The translations under genes and the position numbers were made by a program. Positions 1 through 8,808 of a stretch of 64,000 nucleotides of DNA are shown here, one piece after another (within the stretch, counting starts at the first letter, position 1; each line of letters starts with the position of its first letter). The notes under the pieces are model-generated. The model ran no database searches. It was not told the DNA's origin and saw nothing but the letters and a program-made list of their open reading frames with translations. Source of the DNA: AM-0621 sp964386705 (lineage in GTDB: Bacteria > Planctomycetota > Planctomycetia > Planctomycetales > Planctomycetaceae); NCBI GenBank assembly GCA_964386705.1, contig CAYLTY010000014.1, forward strand, positions 4,082-68,081, given 5' to 3'.

Positions 1-2
1 AC

Positions 3-1487
3 CTGCTGGTCGGCGAGCCTCCCTATCGCACACCCGAAGCCGAGGCGCGGCTGCACGCTGCTTCAAGCCTCGAAGAACGGCTGAAGATCTATCAGCAGTT
101 GGTGCGCGAATCGCCCCGGCCAACGGCTCACAATCACGTGCGCGGAGTCGATCGGCGGCTGGCAGAAATTGTGGAACGCTGCCTGCAACTGAATCCTGAC
201 CGGCGTTATGCGAACGCTCAGGCCGTCCTGGACGTGCTCTATATCCGTGACCGTCAGCGTCGCCTGCGACCGCTCGTGGCACTGGGAGGCATCGGTCCGG
301 GACTGCTGCTTGTCGCCATGTTTTTCCTGGCGAAGAACCTGATGGACAGCGCGGTGGATACCGCCGAAGAGAACTTGACCGAGCGCGCGTTTGAAGCCCA
401 GGTGATGTCCGCCAACATTGTCTCACGCAGTGTTGAACGCGAGCTTCAGGACCGTATGGATGAACTCATCGAAGTGGCTGCGGATACTCAATTGCGTGCG
501 GCGATTGCAGCTTCCGCAGATCGTGGCTGGAGTGACCGCGAGAACTTTCAGCAGATCCTGGAAAGCACCAAATCGACCGTTGATCGTCGACGCAAGGAGC
601 AGGGCCGCGAACTGGATGTGAGCTGGTTGCTGGTGGACGCTCAGGGCTTTCAGCGCTGGCGCGATCCTTTGGAACCTGCCACGATCGATCACAACTTCTC
701 GCATCGCGATTACTTCCACGGGCGCGACAAGGAGTACAAGCCCGGGCACGTGCCGGAAGGCATTCAGGCCATCATGGAGCCTCACTTGTCGCTGGCTTTC
801 CAGAGTGCCGTGACGAAGACCAACATCATCGCCATGACGGTACCTGTGTGGGACGCCAAGCAGGAAAACGTGATTGCGGTGCTCGGTCGCACGACAAACC
901 TGGGGCAGTTGCTTTCGCAGTATGAAGTCAGCATTCGCGGCCGCGACGGCATCCATCGCACGATCGCCATCGTTGACCGGCGCAACTGGCGACTGCTGGA
1001 CCATTCGGGCTTGAAGAACTCCAAGGTCCGGGCCGAACTGACCAGTGATGAGTTTCGTGCGCTCCACCTCGACGAGAGCATCATCCCGCGCATCGAAGAA
1101 GCGGAAGAGCAGGCCAAGTCCGGCGGCTCATCGACTCCGAACACAGATCGCGAAGTACGGATTTCGTTAGAGGACTATCAGGATCCGCTGGCAATCATCA
1201 GCCCTGATGACTTTGGCGGCGACTGGCTGGCGTCGTTCTGCCCCGTCGGTCTGACCCGCTGGACCGCGATTGTGCAGGAACGGAAAGCCACGGTGTTGCA
1301 GCCGGTCTACGAGATGCAGCAGCAGTTGGTCTTTTACGCGTGGCTGGGCCTCAGCGTCGGTGGTCTGGTCGTCGCTGGACTGTGGTACTTTGTACTGCGA
1401 GCCATCAACGAACGCGGCATTCGTCAGTGGACACGTTCGCCCCGCCCCGCTTCCGATCGCCTCACCAGCCACACCGATGCGAAGTAG
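3..1487 (+). CDS. Ser/Thr protein kinase, C-terminal part, with Cache-like sensor domain (5' partial)
   Basis: The frame is open from base 3, so the gene starts upstream of the window. The first ~80 codons look like the end of a Hanks-type kinase C-lobe: GEPPYRTP, then VDRRLAEIVERCLQLNPDRRYANAQAVLDVL, the usual helix that closes the kinase fold. A membrane segment follows (about bases 276-350, LLLVAMFFLAK). Next comes a ~320-residue extracytoplasmic region with the feel of a double Cache sensor (FSHRDYFHG, SLAFQSAVTKTNIIAMTVPVWD), and a second membrane helix (about 1327-1410) before a short basic tail. Membrane kinases with extracellular sensors are common in planctomycetes. The ligand and substrates cannot be read from the sequence. 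The kinase catalytic motifs lie outside the window, so the kinase call rests on the C-lobe remnant and architecture. Confidence 0.8.
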   Translation: MLVGEPPYRTPEAEARLHAASSLEERLKIYQQLVRESPRPTAHNHVRGVDRRLAEIVERCLQLNPDRRYANAQAVLDVLYIRDRQRRLRPLVALGGIGPGLLLVAMFFLAKNLMDSAVDTAEENLTERAFEAQVMSANIVSRSVERELQDRMDELIEVAADTQLRAAIAASADRGWSDRENFQQILESTKSTVDRRRKEQGRELDVSWLLVDAQGFQRWRDPLEPATIDHNFSHRDYFHGRDKEYKPGHVPEGIQAIMEPHLSLAFQSAVTKTNIIAMTVPVWDAKQENVIAVLGRTTNLGQLLSQYEVSIRGRDGIHRTIAIVDRRNWRLLDHSGLKNSKVRAELTSDEFRALHLDESIIPRIEEAEEQAKSGGSSTPNTDREVRISLEDYQDPLAIISPDDFGGDWLASFCPVGLTRWTAIVQERKATVLQPVYEMQQQLVFYAWLGLSVGGLVVAGLWYFVLRAINERGIRQWTRSPRPASDRLTSHTDAK

Positions 1488-1589
1488 AATTCTGCAGTCA
1501 GTGTCTTGCGGCGTTGCTCGTCGTCGCAGCACGCCGGTCCATTCTGAGATCTCTGCCGACCTCAGCTGATAGTCAGGAAAGGTGTCGCC

Positions 1590-2999
1590 ATGCCGGGCCA
1601 CGAACTGGAACTGTTGTCTGCCGTAGACCTTGCAGGATTGATTCGAACTCGGCAGGTATCGCCGGTGGAGGTCATGCGGCGCACGCTGGCGCGCATCGAG
1701 CGATTGAATCCGCGGCTCAACGCCTTCGTGACTCTGCAGGCCGAGGAAGCGATCTGTGCAGCCGCAAGAGCCGAAGACGCTCTGACGCGGGGGGAATGCT
1801 GGGGGCCGCTGCACGGAGTGCCCTTTCATGTGAAGGACAATTTGTTCGTGGCCGGTTCTCGCACGACGTTCGGTTCGAAACTCTCCGAGACGAATGTCAC
1901 CTCAGAAGACTGCCCGGCTGTCGAACGACTGCGTAAAGCGGGCATGATTCTGGTTGGTCGCACCAATACTCCCGAACAAGGTTGGAAGGGCGTCACTGAC
2001 AATCGAGTGTTCGGTGCTACCCGCAATCCGTGGAACACTTCGCTCACTCCGGGTGGTTCGAGTGGTGGCGCCGCGGCGGCGGTCGCTGCGGGCCTGGGAC
2101 CAGTTGGAGTCGGTACGGATGGTGGGGGCTCACTGCGCATCCCGGCCTCGTTCTGTGGCGTGCTCGGATTCAAAGCCAGTTTCGGTCGAGTTCCGAACTG
2201 GCCGGGTAGCGGTGGCGCGATGCTGCGCCACATTGGGACGATGACGCGGACGGTGTCCGACATGGCCGCAACGCTGGATGTGATGGCCGGTCCTGACCAG
2301 CGCGACATGCTGTCCCTGCCGGCCACCGGCGAGCGTTACTCAGCGAATCTGGACTGTGGCATCCGCGGCAAGCGGATCGCCTACAGCCCAGACTTCGGCT
2401 ACGCGCGAGTAGAACCCGAAGTCGCGGCGATCTGTCAGCGCGCCGCAGAGCAATTCGCAGCCGCCGGGGCGCACGTGGAACAGATCTCGCTCGACTGGCG
2501 CGATCCGTATGACACTTGGAGTGTGTTCTTCTTTGGCACTGCGGCCGGATCACTCGAAAAGAAGCTGGCAACTCAAGGTGATCTGCTGGATCCCGGTTTG
2601 CGAGCCGTAGTCGATCAGGGCTTGAAACTGCGGGGTGTCGACTTTGCGAATGCGCTCGCCGCCCGGCATGAGTTCTGGGAACGAGTACGCCGAGTCTACG
2701 AACGGTTCGATCTCTTGCTCTCACCCACGTTGCCTGTGCCACCCTTCGCCATTGGTCAGGACGACGCTGATCCGCTGAACGGCGAGAAACTTGGTCCCCT
2801 GCAATGGACTCGTTTTACTTACCCCTTCAACCTCACTGGCCAACCCGCTGCCAGTGTGCCCGCAGGGTGGACGAAGTCCGGTTTGCCCGTCGGACTGCAG
2901 ATTATTGGCAACCGCTTCGACGACCTGCTCGTCCTGCAAGCCGCCCGAGCCTTCGAGCAGATCCAGCCCTGGCACGGCAGGTGGCCGCAGTTGGGTTAG
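1590..2999 (+). CDS. Amidase signature family hydrolase
   Basis: A 469-residue cytoplasmic enzyme of the amidase signature family, which hydrolyses carboxamides with a Ser-cisSer-Lys triad. All three residues are visible: Lys82 in FHVKDNLF, cis-Ser157 in PGGSSGG and nucleophile Ser181 in TDGGGSLRIP, with the 24-residue Ser-Ser spacing typical of the family. Length is normal. The ATG at 1590 is preceded by AGGAAAGG (1575-1582), a good ribosome binding site 7 bases away. It resembles GatA, but no gatB or gatC is nearby, so it is more likely a stand-alone amidase of unknown substrate than the tRNA amidotransferase subunit. It lies about 100 bases after the kinase and converges on recG. Confidence 0.88.
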   Translation: MPGHELELLSAVDLAGLIRTRQVSPVEVMRRTLARIERLNPRLNAFVTLQAEEAICAAARAEDALTRGECWGPLHGVPFHVKDNLFVAGSRTTFGSKLSETNVTSEDCPAVERLRKAGMILVGRTNTPEQGWKGVTDNRVFGATRNPWNTSLTPGGSSGGAAAAVAAGLGPVGVGTDGGGSLRIPASFCGVLGFKASFGRVPNWPGSGGAMLRHIGTMTRTVSDMAATLDVMAGPDQRDMLSLPATGERYSANLDCGIRGKRIAYSPDFGYARVEPEVAAICQRAAEQFAAAGAHVEQISLDWRDPYDTWSVFFFGTAAGSLEKKLATQGDLLDPGLRAVVDQGLKLRGVDFANALAARHEFWERVRRVYERFDLLLSPTLPVPPFAIGQDDADPLNGEKLGPLQWTRFTYPFNLTGQPAASVPAGWTKSGLPVGLQIIGNRFDDLLVLQAARAFEQIQPWHGRWPQLG

Positions 3000-3142
3000 C
3001 GGCAGTAGCTGGACCTTCGCCGTTTCTATAATTGATTGCGTTGATCAATATGGCGCTGATGAAATACTTATAGAAACGCGGAGAACACAGAGGTTGCGGA
3101 GATCGTAAGTTGGCATTCGCGATTCTTCTGTGATTGTAAAGA

Positions 3143-5317
3143 TTATCCAGTTCTACTGAGTTCCATCAGGAGGCCGAAGCGGTCGAGGACCTGCTGTTTC
3201 AGGGCGGAGAAGTGCGAGCCGTCGAATTCGCCAGAGCCGACTAATTCGAACGCGACTTCGCGGGTTTCTTCGACCAGTTTCTGGTCACGCAGCAGGTCGG
3301 CTACTTTGAGCGGGAGTGCTCCGTGCTGGCGAACGCCGAGCACATCGCCTGGGCCGCGCAGTTCGAAGTCGGCCTCGGCGATTTGAAAACCATCAGTATA
3401 TTGTTCAAGCGCCGTGAGTCGTTTCACGACTTCGGGTGCTGAGGCGTCCGAGAATAAGAAACAGTATCCTTGATACTTGCCGCGACCGACACGGCCGCGC
3501 AATTGATGTAATTGCGAGAGCCCAAAATGCTCCGCCTGTTGAATGACGATCACGGTCGCGTTCGGCACGTCCACGCCGACTTCGATGACGGTTGTGGAGA
3601 CTAATGCCTGTACCTCGCCGGAACGAAAAGCTTCCATCACGTCGGCCTTCTGCTGCCGGTCCATGCGACCGTGCACCAGTCCGACCTTGAAGTCTTTCAA
3701 TTCGCCGTCACTCAACTGACGAAAGACTTCTTCACTGGAACCGAGTAATTCGTCGGCGCCGGTCGTTCCGCCAGTTGAAATCTCGTCATTGAAGAGCGTC
3801 GGCGCGTCGTCTGTTGCCTCACCGACGCGCGGACAGACGACATACACCTGACGTCCTTCGGTCAGGCGTTCGCGAATGAATTTCCAGTTGCGCTGCCGCA
3901 GGGGGGCGTTGTGAACTCGATAGGTCTTCACTGGTTGACGCCCCGGCGGCTGATCTGAGACCACGGTCAGGTCGAGGTCTCCAAACTGCGTCAGGCACAG
4001 GCTGCGCGGAATGGGCGTTGCGGTCATCACCAGCACATGCGGCTTGTGCTCGCCGGACGAGAAGTGGGCTCGCTGACCGACACCGAACTTGTGCTGCTCA
4101 TCAATGACAGCCAGACCGAGATTCTTGAACCGCACGCCTTCCTGAATGATCGCCTGAGTGCCGACGATCAGCTGAATTTCACCGGAAGCGATCTGGGCCA
4201 GAGTTTCACGGCGTTGCGCGGCGGTGAGATTGCCGGTGAGCAAAGCCCGCTTCACGCGACTTTCGGAGAGGGCTCGTTCCACGGTCTGCCAGTGTTGCGA
4301 GGCCAGCAGTTCGGTCGGGGCCATCAGCACCGCCTGATGGTCATTCGCTACCGCGACGAGCATGCCGTAGATCGCGATTGCCGTCTTGCCCGCGCCGACA
4401 TCAGCCTGCAGCAGCCGGTGCATTGCCTGCCCGGAACCCAGATCGCGAGCCAGATCCTGCACCGCTTGGTTCTGTCCGGGAGTGAACTGAAACGGGAACA
4501 GGCGACGTATGCGGGCATCGATCTTCTGAGTCGTCGGCAGTTTCGGAGCGGCTCGTTCATCGCGCCAGATGCGGCGTCGCAAGGCGACCGCGAGTTGAAA
4601 CTCCAGCAGGTCTTCAAAGATGAGGCGCCGTCGCGCGAGTTCGTACTCGGCTCGCGACTCCGGGATGTGCAAGCCGCGCAGCGCGGCAGTCATCGTCGTG
4701 AGTTTCCACTTCTCAATGACATCCGCCGGCAGGCAGTCCGGAATCAGGTGCCCGAAGTCTTCGACGGCGGCGCGCGTGATCCGTCGCACCTCGGGCATCT
4801 TCAAGCCTTCGGTCAGTCCGTAACGTGGGAGAACCACGCGCATGGCAGTCGCGTCTTCGTCCTCGGCATCGATGCTGAGCCACTGCGTGTGCGGGTTGCT
4901 GAACTCCCAACGGGCTTCCTTGCGTTTGGGCTTACCCGAGAACAGCACCAACTGGCCGTGTTGAAACTTGCGGAACATCCAGTGCTGGTTGAACCACACT
5001 CCGCGCACGAAGTCGTTGCCGGACTGAATCAGCACCGCCGTCATGGTGCCGTTGCGAGTCGACTTGAAGCCGACGTCTACCACCTTGCCGCGCACCGTTT
5101 GCAGCAGGTCTGCTTCGAGCGTCGTGGCATCACGCACGTCGCTGAAGTCGAGCACATCGCGCGGTACGTAGAGCAACACGTCTTCAACGGTTTTGAGGTT
5201 CAGCTTCGCGAGCAATTCCGCGCGTTGAGGTCCCACGCTGCGTAGAAACTGCACCGGCATGGCCAGGGGGTTATCCGAGGCTTCCGGCGGCGGAGTTGAT
5301 TCATCAGGCGAAGACAT
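3143..5317 (-). CDS. recG: ATP-dependent DNA helicase RecG
   Basis: A 724-residue superfamily 2 helicase that regresses stalled replication forks and branch-migrates Holliday junctions. The N-terminal wedge (OB-fold) domain carries FLRSVGPQRAELLAKLN and VEDVLLYVPRD. Motif I is ADVGAGKTAIA, motif II is the RecG-typical IDEQHKFGVGQR, and motif III is VMTATPIPRSL. The C-terminal part has VSTTVIEVGVDVPNATVIVI and QLHQLRGRVGRG, followed by the FELRGPGDVLGVRQHG segment shared by RecG and Mfd. Length and order match the family. No clear Shine-Dalgarno precedes the ATG. The gene converges on the amidase and is divergent from the CPBP protease, with no evident operon partner. Confidence 0.96.
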   Translation of the reverse strand: MSSPDESTPPPEASDNPLAMPVQFLRSVGPQRAELLAKLNLKTVEDVLLYVPRDVLDFSDVRDATTLEADLLQTVRGKVVDVGFKSTRNGTMTAVLIQSGNDFVRGVWFNQHWMFRKFQHGQLVLFSGKPKRKEARWEFSNPHTQWLSIDAEDEDATAMRVVLPRYGLTEGLKMPEVRRITRAAVEDFGHLIPDCLPADVIEKWKLTTMTAALRGLHIPESRAEYELARRRLIFEDLLEFQLAVALRRRIWRDERAAPKLPTTQKIDARIRRLFPFQFTPGQNQAVQDLARDLGSGQAMHRLLQADVGAGKTAIAIYGMLVAVANDHQAVLMAPTELLASQHWQTVERALSESRVKRALLTGNLTAAQRRETLAQIASGEIQLIVGTQAIIQEGVRFKNLGLAVIDEQHKFGVGQRAHFSSGEHKPHVLVMTATPIPRSLCLTQFGDLDLTVVSDQPPGRQPVKTYRVHNAPLRQRNWKFIRERLTEGRQVYVVCPRVGEATDDAPTLFNDEISTGGTTGADELLGSSEEVFRQLSDGELKDFKVGLVHGRMDRQQKADVMEAFRSGEVQALVSTTVIEVGVDVPNATVIVIQQAEHFGLSQLHQLRGRVGRGKYQGYCFLFSDASAPEVVKRLTALEQYTDGFQIAEADFELRGPGDVLGVRQHGALPLKVADLLRDQKLVEETREVAFELVGSGEFDGSHFSALKQQVLDRFGLLMELSRTG

Positions 5318-5575
5318 AGGCGGCGGGGTGATGTCCGGATGTGCGATCGATCTGGGTTCAATCTAGTCGAGCCCTCAGGCGGCTGCGACCAGCCGCGCAC
5401 CGGAATACCTGGTGCTGCGGGGCTCAGGAAAGTCGCGACAAAAGTGAACTCAGTGCTTACAACCCGCTCAGAAGAATGTCTGTCGACGATCAAATTGCTC
5501 CGGCCGAGAATCGCGCGACACGCCTCGAACTGGTGACCATCGCAACATGAAGCTCTTTCTGCATCGATCTGCACC

Positions 5576-6385
5576 ATGAATGACGAGCCGATCTCCGTCA
5601 TAGTCATCACGGGTTGCCTGGTGGTCGTCAGTCTGATTTGCTGGTCGATGGCATTAGTGCGCTGGACTCGCGGACAACCGCTCCTGGAGCCAGTTCCGCA
5701 ACAGACTCCGTCCGTGCATTGGGGGGCAGTCGTGCTGGTCTGCGCCAGCATTTTTCCCAACCTTGTCGCCGTGTTGCACATGCCCGGCGCCACAAGTTCC
5801 GCGATCAAACTGTCAGCGGTTCAGTACGGTTGCCTGTTCCGTGCTCTGCTGGGACTGGCCGTGCTGTTGCCTCTGGTCACAAACCCCCAGACGTCTACCG
5901 AGTCTCTCGGTTTCCGGCTGACCAACTTCGCACGGCAGGTTCGCGACGGGGTGCACGTCTACTTTTTGTCCCTGCTGCCAGTGTTCGCGGTGTGGTACGC
6001 GGCTTCACCGTGGCGGAAAGAGGAAGACCTGCATCCGCTGCTGAAGTTTCTGCGCGAGAACTCGTCGTTCGAGCCTGTCGCCTGGGTCTTTTTCGCGGCG
6101 GCGGTGATCGCGCCCCTCTACGAAGAACTGCTCTATCGAGTGGTGCTGCAGACCGGACTGGAGCTCAGTCTGCCTCGACGGGCGGCTCTGGTCGCTACGG
6201 CGGTCATCTTCGCGGCAGTGCACGGCATGCCGGATTCGGTGCCGCTGTTGCCTTTGGCCCTGCTGTTGGGTTATCTCTACCAGCAGCGGCGCAGTTTCGC
6301 AGCGAATGTGATCACTCATTCTCTGTTCAATGCGACAAACCTGCTGTTCGCCTGGCTCAGTGCGAACGCGATTGTCGACAAGTAG
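5576..6385 (+). CDS. CPBP family intramembrane metalloprotease
   Basis: A 269-residue polytopic membrane protein of the CAAX protease/bacteriocin-processing (CPBP, Abi) family. The diagnostic motifs are present: PLYEELLYR with the glutamate pair and arginine near residue 183, AAVHG in the next helix, and HSLFNATN near the C-terminus as the last metal-site histidine. About seven to eight hydrophobic segments can be drawn from residue 8 onward. Family members cleave membrane or prenylated substrates in eukaryotes and often act in peptide immunity or regulation in bacteria. The substrate here is unknown. It is transcribed away from recG across a ~260-base divergent region and precedes rplM by ~180 bases. 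Confidence 0.88.
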   Translation: MNDEPISVIVITGCLVVVSLICWSMALVRWTRGQPLLEPVPQQTPSVHWGAVVLVCASIFPNLVAVLHMPGATSSAIKLSAVQYGCLFRALLGLAVLLPLVTNPQTSTESLGFRLTNFARQVRDGVHVYFLSLLPVFAVWYAASPWRKEEDLHPLLKFLRENSSFEPVAWVFFAAAVIAPLYEELLYRVVLQTGLELSLPRRAALVATAVIFAAVHGMPDSVPLLPLALLLGYLYQQRRSFAANVITHSLFNATNLLFAWLSANAIVDK

Positions 6386-6566
6386 GCCGCGCCAGCAGCG
6401 ATTTTGGCATGACAAGTTGAACCGCACGCCAGTGCTCGTTAACCTGCCCCCCCTTTCGCGACTTAGACATGTTGCGCTCATTGATGAAATGAGCTTGAGA
6501 ATACAGATTCTGTCAGATCCTGACGAATCGACGATATTGGAACGATTACTTCGAGAGGTTCTTGCC

Positions 6567-7061
6567 GTGGCAGACTTCACTCAGCGGTCGACGATGACCA
6601 AAAAAGAAACTGCGAAACCGCAGTGGCTGGTACTCGACGGAGATGGTCAGATCGTCGGACGCTTGGCTACCCAGATTGCCCAGGTTCTCATGGGTAAGCA
6701 CAAGCCTGACTACACGCCTCACGTTTTGAGCGGCGATGTGGTTGTGGTCCTGAACGCCCACAAGGTGCGTTTCAGCGGCAAGCCGGAGCGTCATCCGGAG
6801 CACCCGTACTTCACCGTTAAAATGAAGACTCGCACGTATCAGCGTTACTCGGGCTATCCGGGCGGACGTCGCGTCTTCACGGCGGCTCAGGTTTGGGAAA
6901 AGAAGCCGGAAATGATCTTGCGCGAAGCGGTTCGTCGTATGCTTCCCAAGAGCCGTCTGGGCCGTGAGATGATCAAGAATCTGCGTCTGTACTGCGGTCC
7001 GACGCACGATCATCAGGCTCAACAGCCTCAGGATTTCCCGAAGCACGTTTTGCCAAGTTAG
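6567..7061 (+). CDS. rplM: Large ribosomal subunit protein uL13
   Basis: Ribosomal protein L13 of the 50S subunit. The core reads WLVLDGDGQIVGRLATQIA, MGKHKPDYTPHV, GDVVVVLNAHKVRFSGKP and MLPKSRLGREM, in family order. The open frame runs farther upstream, but a GTG at 6567 is preceded by GAGAGG (6553-6558) at good spacing and gives ADFTQRSTMTKKE, so that start was chosen; an ATG at 6594 is the alternative. The protein is then 164 residues, slightly longer than the usual ~142, with extra residues at both ends. It is followed 47 bases later by rpsI, the near-universal uL13-uS9 operon. Confidence 0.93.
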   Translation: MADFTQRSTMTKKETAKPQWLVLDGDGQIVGRLATQIAQVLMGKHKPDYTPHVLSGDVVVVLNAHKVRFSGKPERHPEHPYFTVKMKTRTYQRYSGYPGGRRVFTAAQVWEKKPEMILREAVRRMLPKSRLGREMIKNLRLYCGPTHDHQAQQPQDFPKHVLPS

Positions 7062-7108
7062 TTTCTCTTTGTTGCAGCCATTGTGGCTCCTTGTAACTGG
7101 GTTTTTGC

Positions 7109-7645
7109 ATGAGCACTGATACTTCGAATTTGGCTCCCGAAGAGCAACTTGCGGCGGGCGAAACGGTTCCTGAATTGACGCTGGGCGCTGGTGCTCCTGC
7201 GACGACTGAGCAGGAAGTAATCGCTCGGCCGGTGATCATCCGCGGCAAGCTGGATAAGAACGGTACTGGTCTGGGGACCGGTCGCCGTAAGACTTCCGTC
7301 GCTCGCGTGCGAGTGAAAGACGGCGCTGGCAAGATCACCGTCAACGATCGTGGCTTTGAAGAGTACTTCTGCGTACCGCGCGATCGCGACATGATCCTGC
7401 GAGTCCTCTCGGTCGCTGAAGTGGGCGACAAGGTCGACATTCAGGTCCGCGCGAGCGGTGGTGGAACGACCGGTCAGACCGGTGCTGTGATCCTTGGACT
7501 GGCTCGTGCGATCGAAGCTCGCAACCCCTCGTTGCACGCACGGTTGGCCGATCACGGGTTCCTTACCCGCGACGACCGTATGGTGGAACGCAAGAAGTAC
7601 GGTCGCCGCAAGGCTCGCCGTAGCTTCCAGTTCTCGAAGCGCTGA
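7109..7645 (+). CDS. rpsI: Small ribosomal subunit protein uS9 with N-terminal extension
   Basis: Ribosomal protein S9 of the 30S subunit. The conserved body starts near residue 55 (GTGRRKTSVARVRV, GKITVNDRGFEEYF) and ends in the basic tail ERKKYGRRKARRSFQFSKR, whose last arginine reaches toward the P-site tRNA in known ribosomes. At 178 residues it is about 45-50 longer than the standard ~130. The extra sequence is an acidic, Ala/Pro/Thr-rich N-terminus (MSTDTSNLAPEEQLAAGETV) that is probably disordered. It is cotranscribed with rplM and followed by a strong intrinsic terminator. Confidence 0.95.
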   Translation: MSTDTSNLAPEEQLAAGETVPELTLGAGAPATTEQEVIARPVIIRGKLDKNGTGLGTGRRKTSVARVRVKDGAGKITVNDRGFEEYFCVPRDRDMILRVLSVAEVGDKVDIQVRASGGGTTGQTGAVILGLARAIEARNPSLHARLADHGFLTRDDRMVERKKYGRRKARRSFQFSKR

Positions 7646-7685
7646 GCGTTTTCGATCGCTGCGTTATCAGCTATTTGAATTCATC

Positions 7686-7726
7686 AAAACCCCGAGCGAG
7701 CAAGCCTCTCTCGGGGTTTTGCTTTT
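7686..7726 (+). terminator. Rho-independent terminator after rpsI
   Basis: AAAACCCCGAG (7686-7696) pairs perfectly over 11 bases with CTCGGGGTTTT (7710-7720) around a 13-base loop, followed by GCTTTT. It sits 40 bases after the rpsI stop and ends the rplM-rpsI operon. Confidence 0.9.
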
Positions 7727-7880
7727 ATTCCGCCAATCGCTTCGTCCGGAGATGCCGTGATGAACCACGAAAGGTTGTTGAACGACTACACGGCCGCGCG
7801 GAGCGGCGTTACAAGCAACGGCGCGCTGGCTTGTCATCCAGATACCGAAACGAAAACGGACTCAATAGCCGAGGTGTGTG

Positions 7881-8780
7881 ATGCAGGTTCGTCGAAGCGT
7901 GCTGGTTGTGGCGTTGATGCTCGAGTTGCTGTCCTGCGTGGCGGCGTCGGCGCAGGAGCCAATTGCCAACAAGCCCAAGGTTCCCGGTCAGTTCATCCTG
8001 CATCAACGCAGCCGGTCGGAGACCACGAAGGACAGCGGCGAGTGGAAAGAGCAGACCAAAGAGGCCGTCTGGAAGTGCTCAGACACGGCCATCATCATCT
8101 GCGACATGTGGGACGACCACTATTGCAAGTCGGCGGCGGAACGCGTGGCGGACATGGCGCCACGGATGAATGCCGTGCTGACGGCGGCTCGCAATCATGG
8201 AGCGACCGTCATTCACGCGCCGAGCGGTGTGACGTACCTCTACGCGGACATGCCACAGCGCAAGCGGATGCAGCAGGCGAAGAAGGTGAAGCCGGAATCG
8301 CCGCTGGAGGCCTGGTGCTATGTGGATCCCAAGCGCGAGCCCGAGCTGCCCATCGATGTCTCGAAGCAGCCGTGCGATGACCCCATCATCGGGGCCTACG
8401 TGCAGAAGTTCACGCGGCAGCATCCCGGATTAACAATCAGCGGTTGGGACGGGGTCAGCGACAGCGGTGAGGAGATCTACAGCTACCTCAAGCAGGAAGA
8501 GCTGAAGAACATCGTGCTGATGGGAGTGCACACCAACATGTGCGTGATGGGCCGTCCGTTCGGGATTCGGCAGATGGTCAAACAGGGCTTCAACGTTGTA
8601 CTGGCTCGGGACCTGACGGATGCCATGTATGACCCCCGTGAAAAGCCCTATGTCAGCCATACGCGTGGTACTGAACTGGTCGTCGAGCACATCGAGAAAT
8701 ACTGGTGCCCATCAATCTCCAGCGAAGACCTGACGCGCATCGCACGCGGCTCGGCTGATCCAGTGAAACCAGCTCAGTAG
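7881..8780 (+). CDS. Secreted isochorismatase-family cysteine hydrolase
   Basis: A 299-residue protein with a signal peptide (MQVRRSVLVVALMLELL, likely cleaved after CVAASAQ) followed by an isochorismatase-like hydrolase fold. The catalytic aspartate lies in AIIICDMWDDHYC and the nucleophile is Cys221 in GVHTNMCVMGRPFG, followed by the conserved VLARDLTDAM. The family covers nicotinamidases, isochorismatases and N-carbamoyl amidohydrolases. An exported version with WDDHYC is a recurrent planctomycete type, and the substrate is unknown. The ATG at 7881 was chosen over the GTG at 7878 because of the GCCGAGG upstream (7868-7874). It follows the rpsI terminator and converges on the esterase gene. 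Confidence 0.85.
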   Translation: MQVRRSVLVVALMLELLSCVAASAQEPIANKPKVPGQFILHQRSRSETTKDSGEWKEQTKEAVWKCSDTAIIICDMWDDHYCKSAAERVADMAPRMNAVLTAARNHGATVIHAPSGVTYLYADMPQRKRMQQAKKVKPESPLEAWCYVDPKREPELPIDVSKQPCDDPIIGAYVQKFTRQHPGLTISGWDGVSDSGEEIYSYLKQEELKNIVLMGVHTNMCVMGRPFGIRQMVKQGFNVVLARDLTDAMYDPREKPYVSHTRGTELVVEHIEKYWCPSISSEDLTRIARGSADPVKPAQ

Positions 8781-8808
8781 GCTTGATGATGGCGCGAGGA
8801 TCGTCGGC

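Noticed and set aside
4037..5245. A 402-codon open frame on the plus strand opposite recG
   Set aside because: RecG has complete motifs on the other strand. The antisense frame has no family signal and is an artefact of GC-rich codon use.
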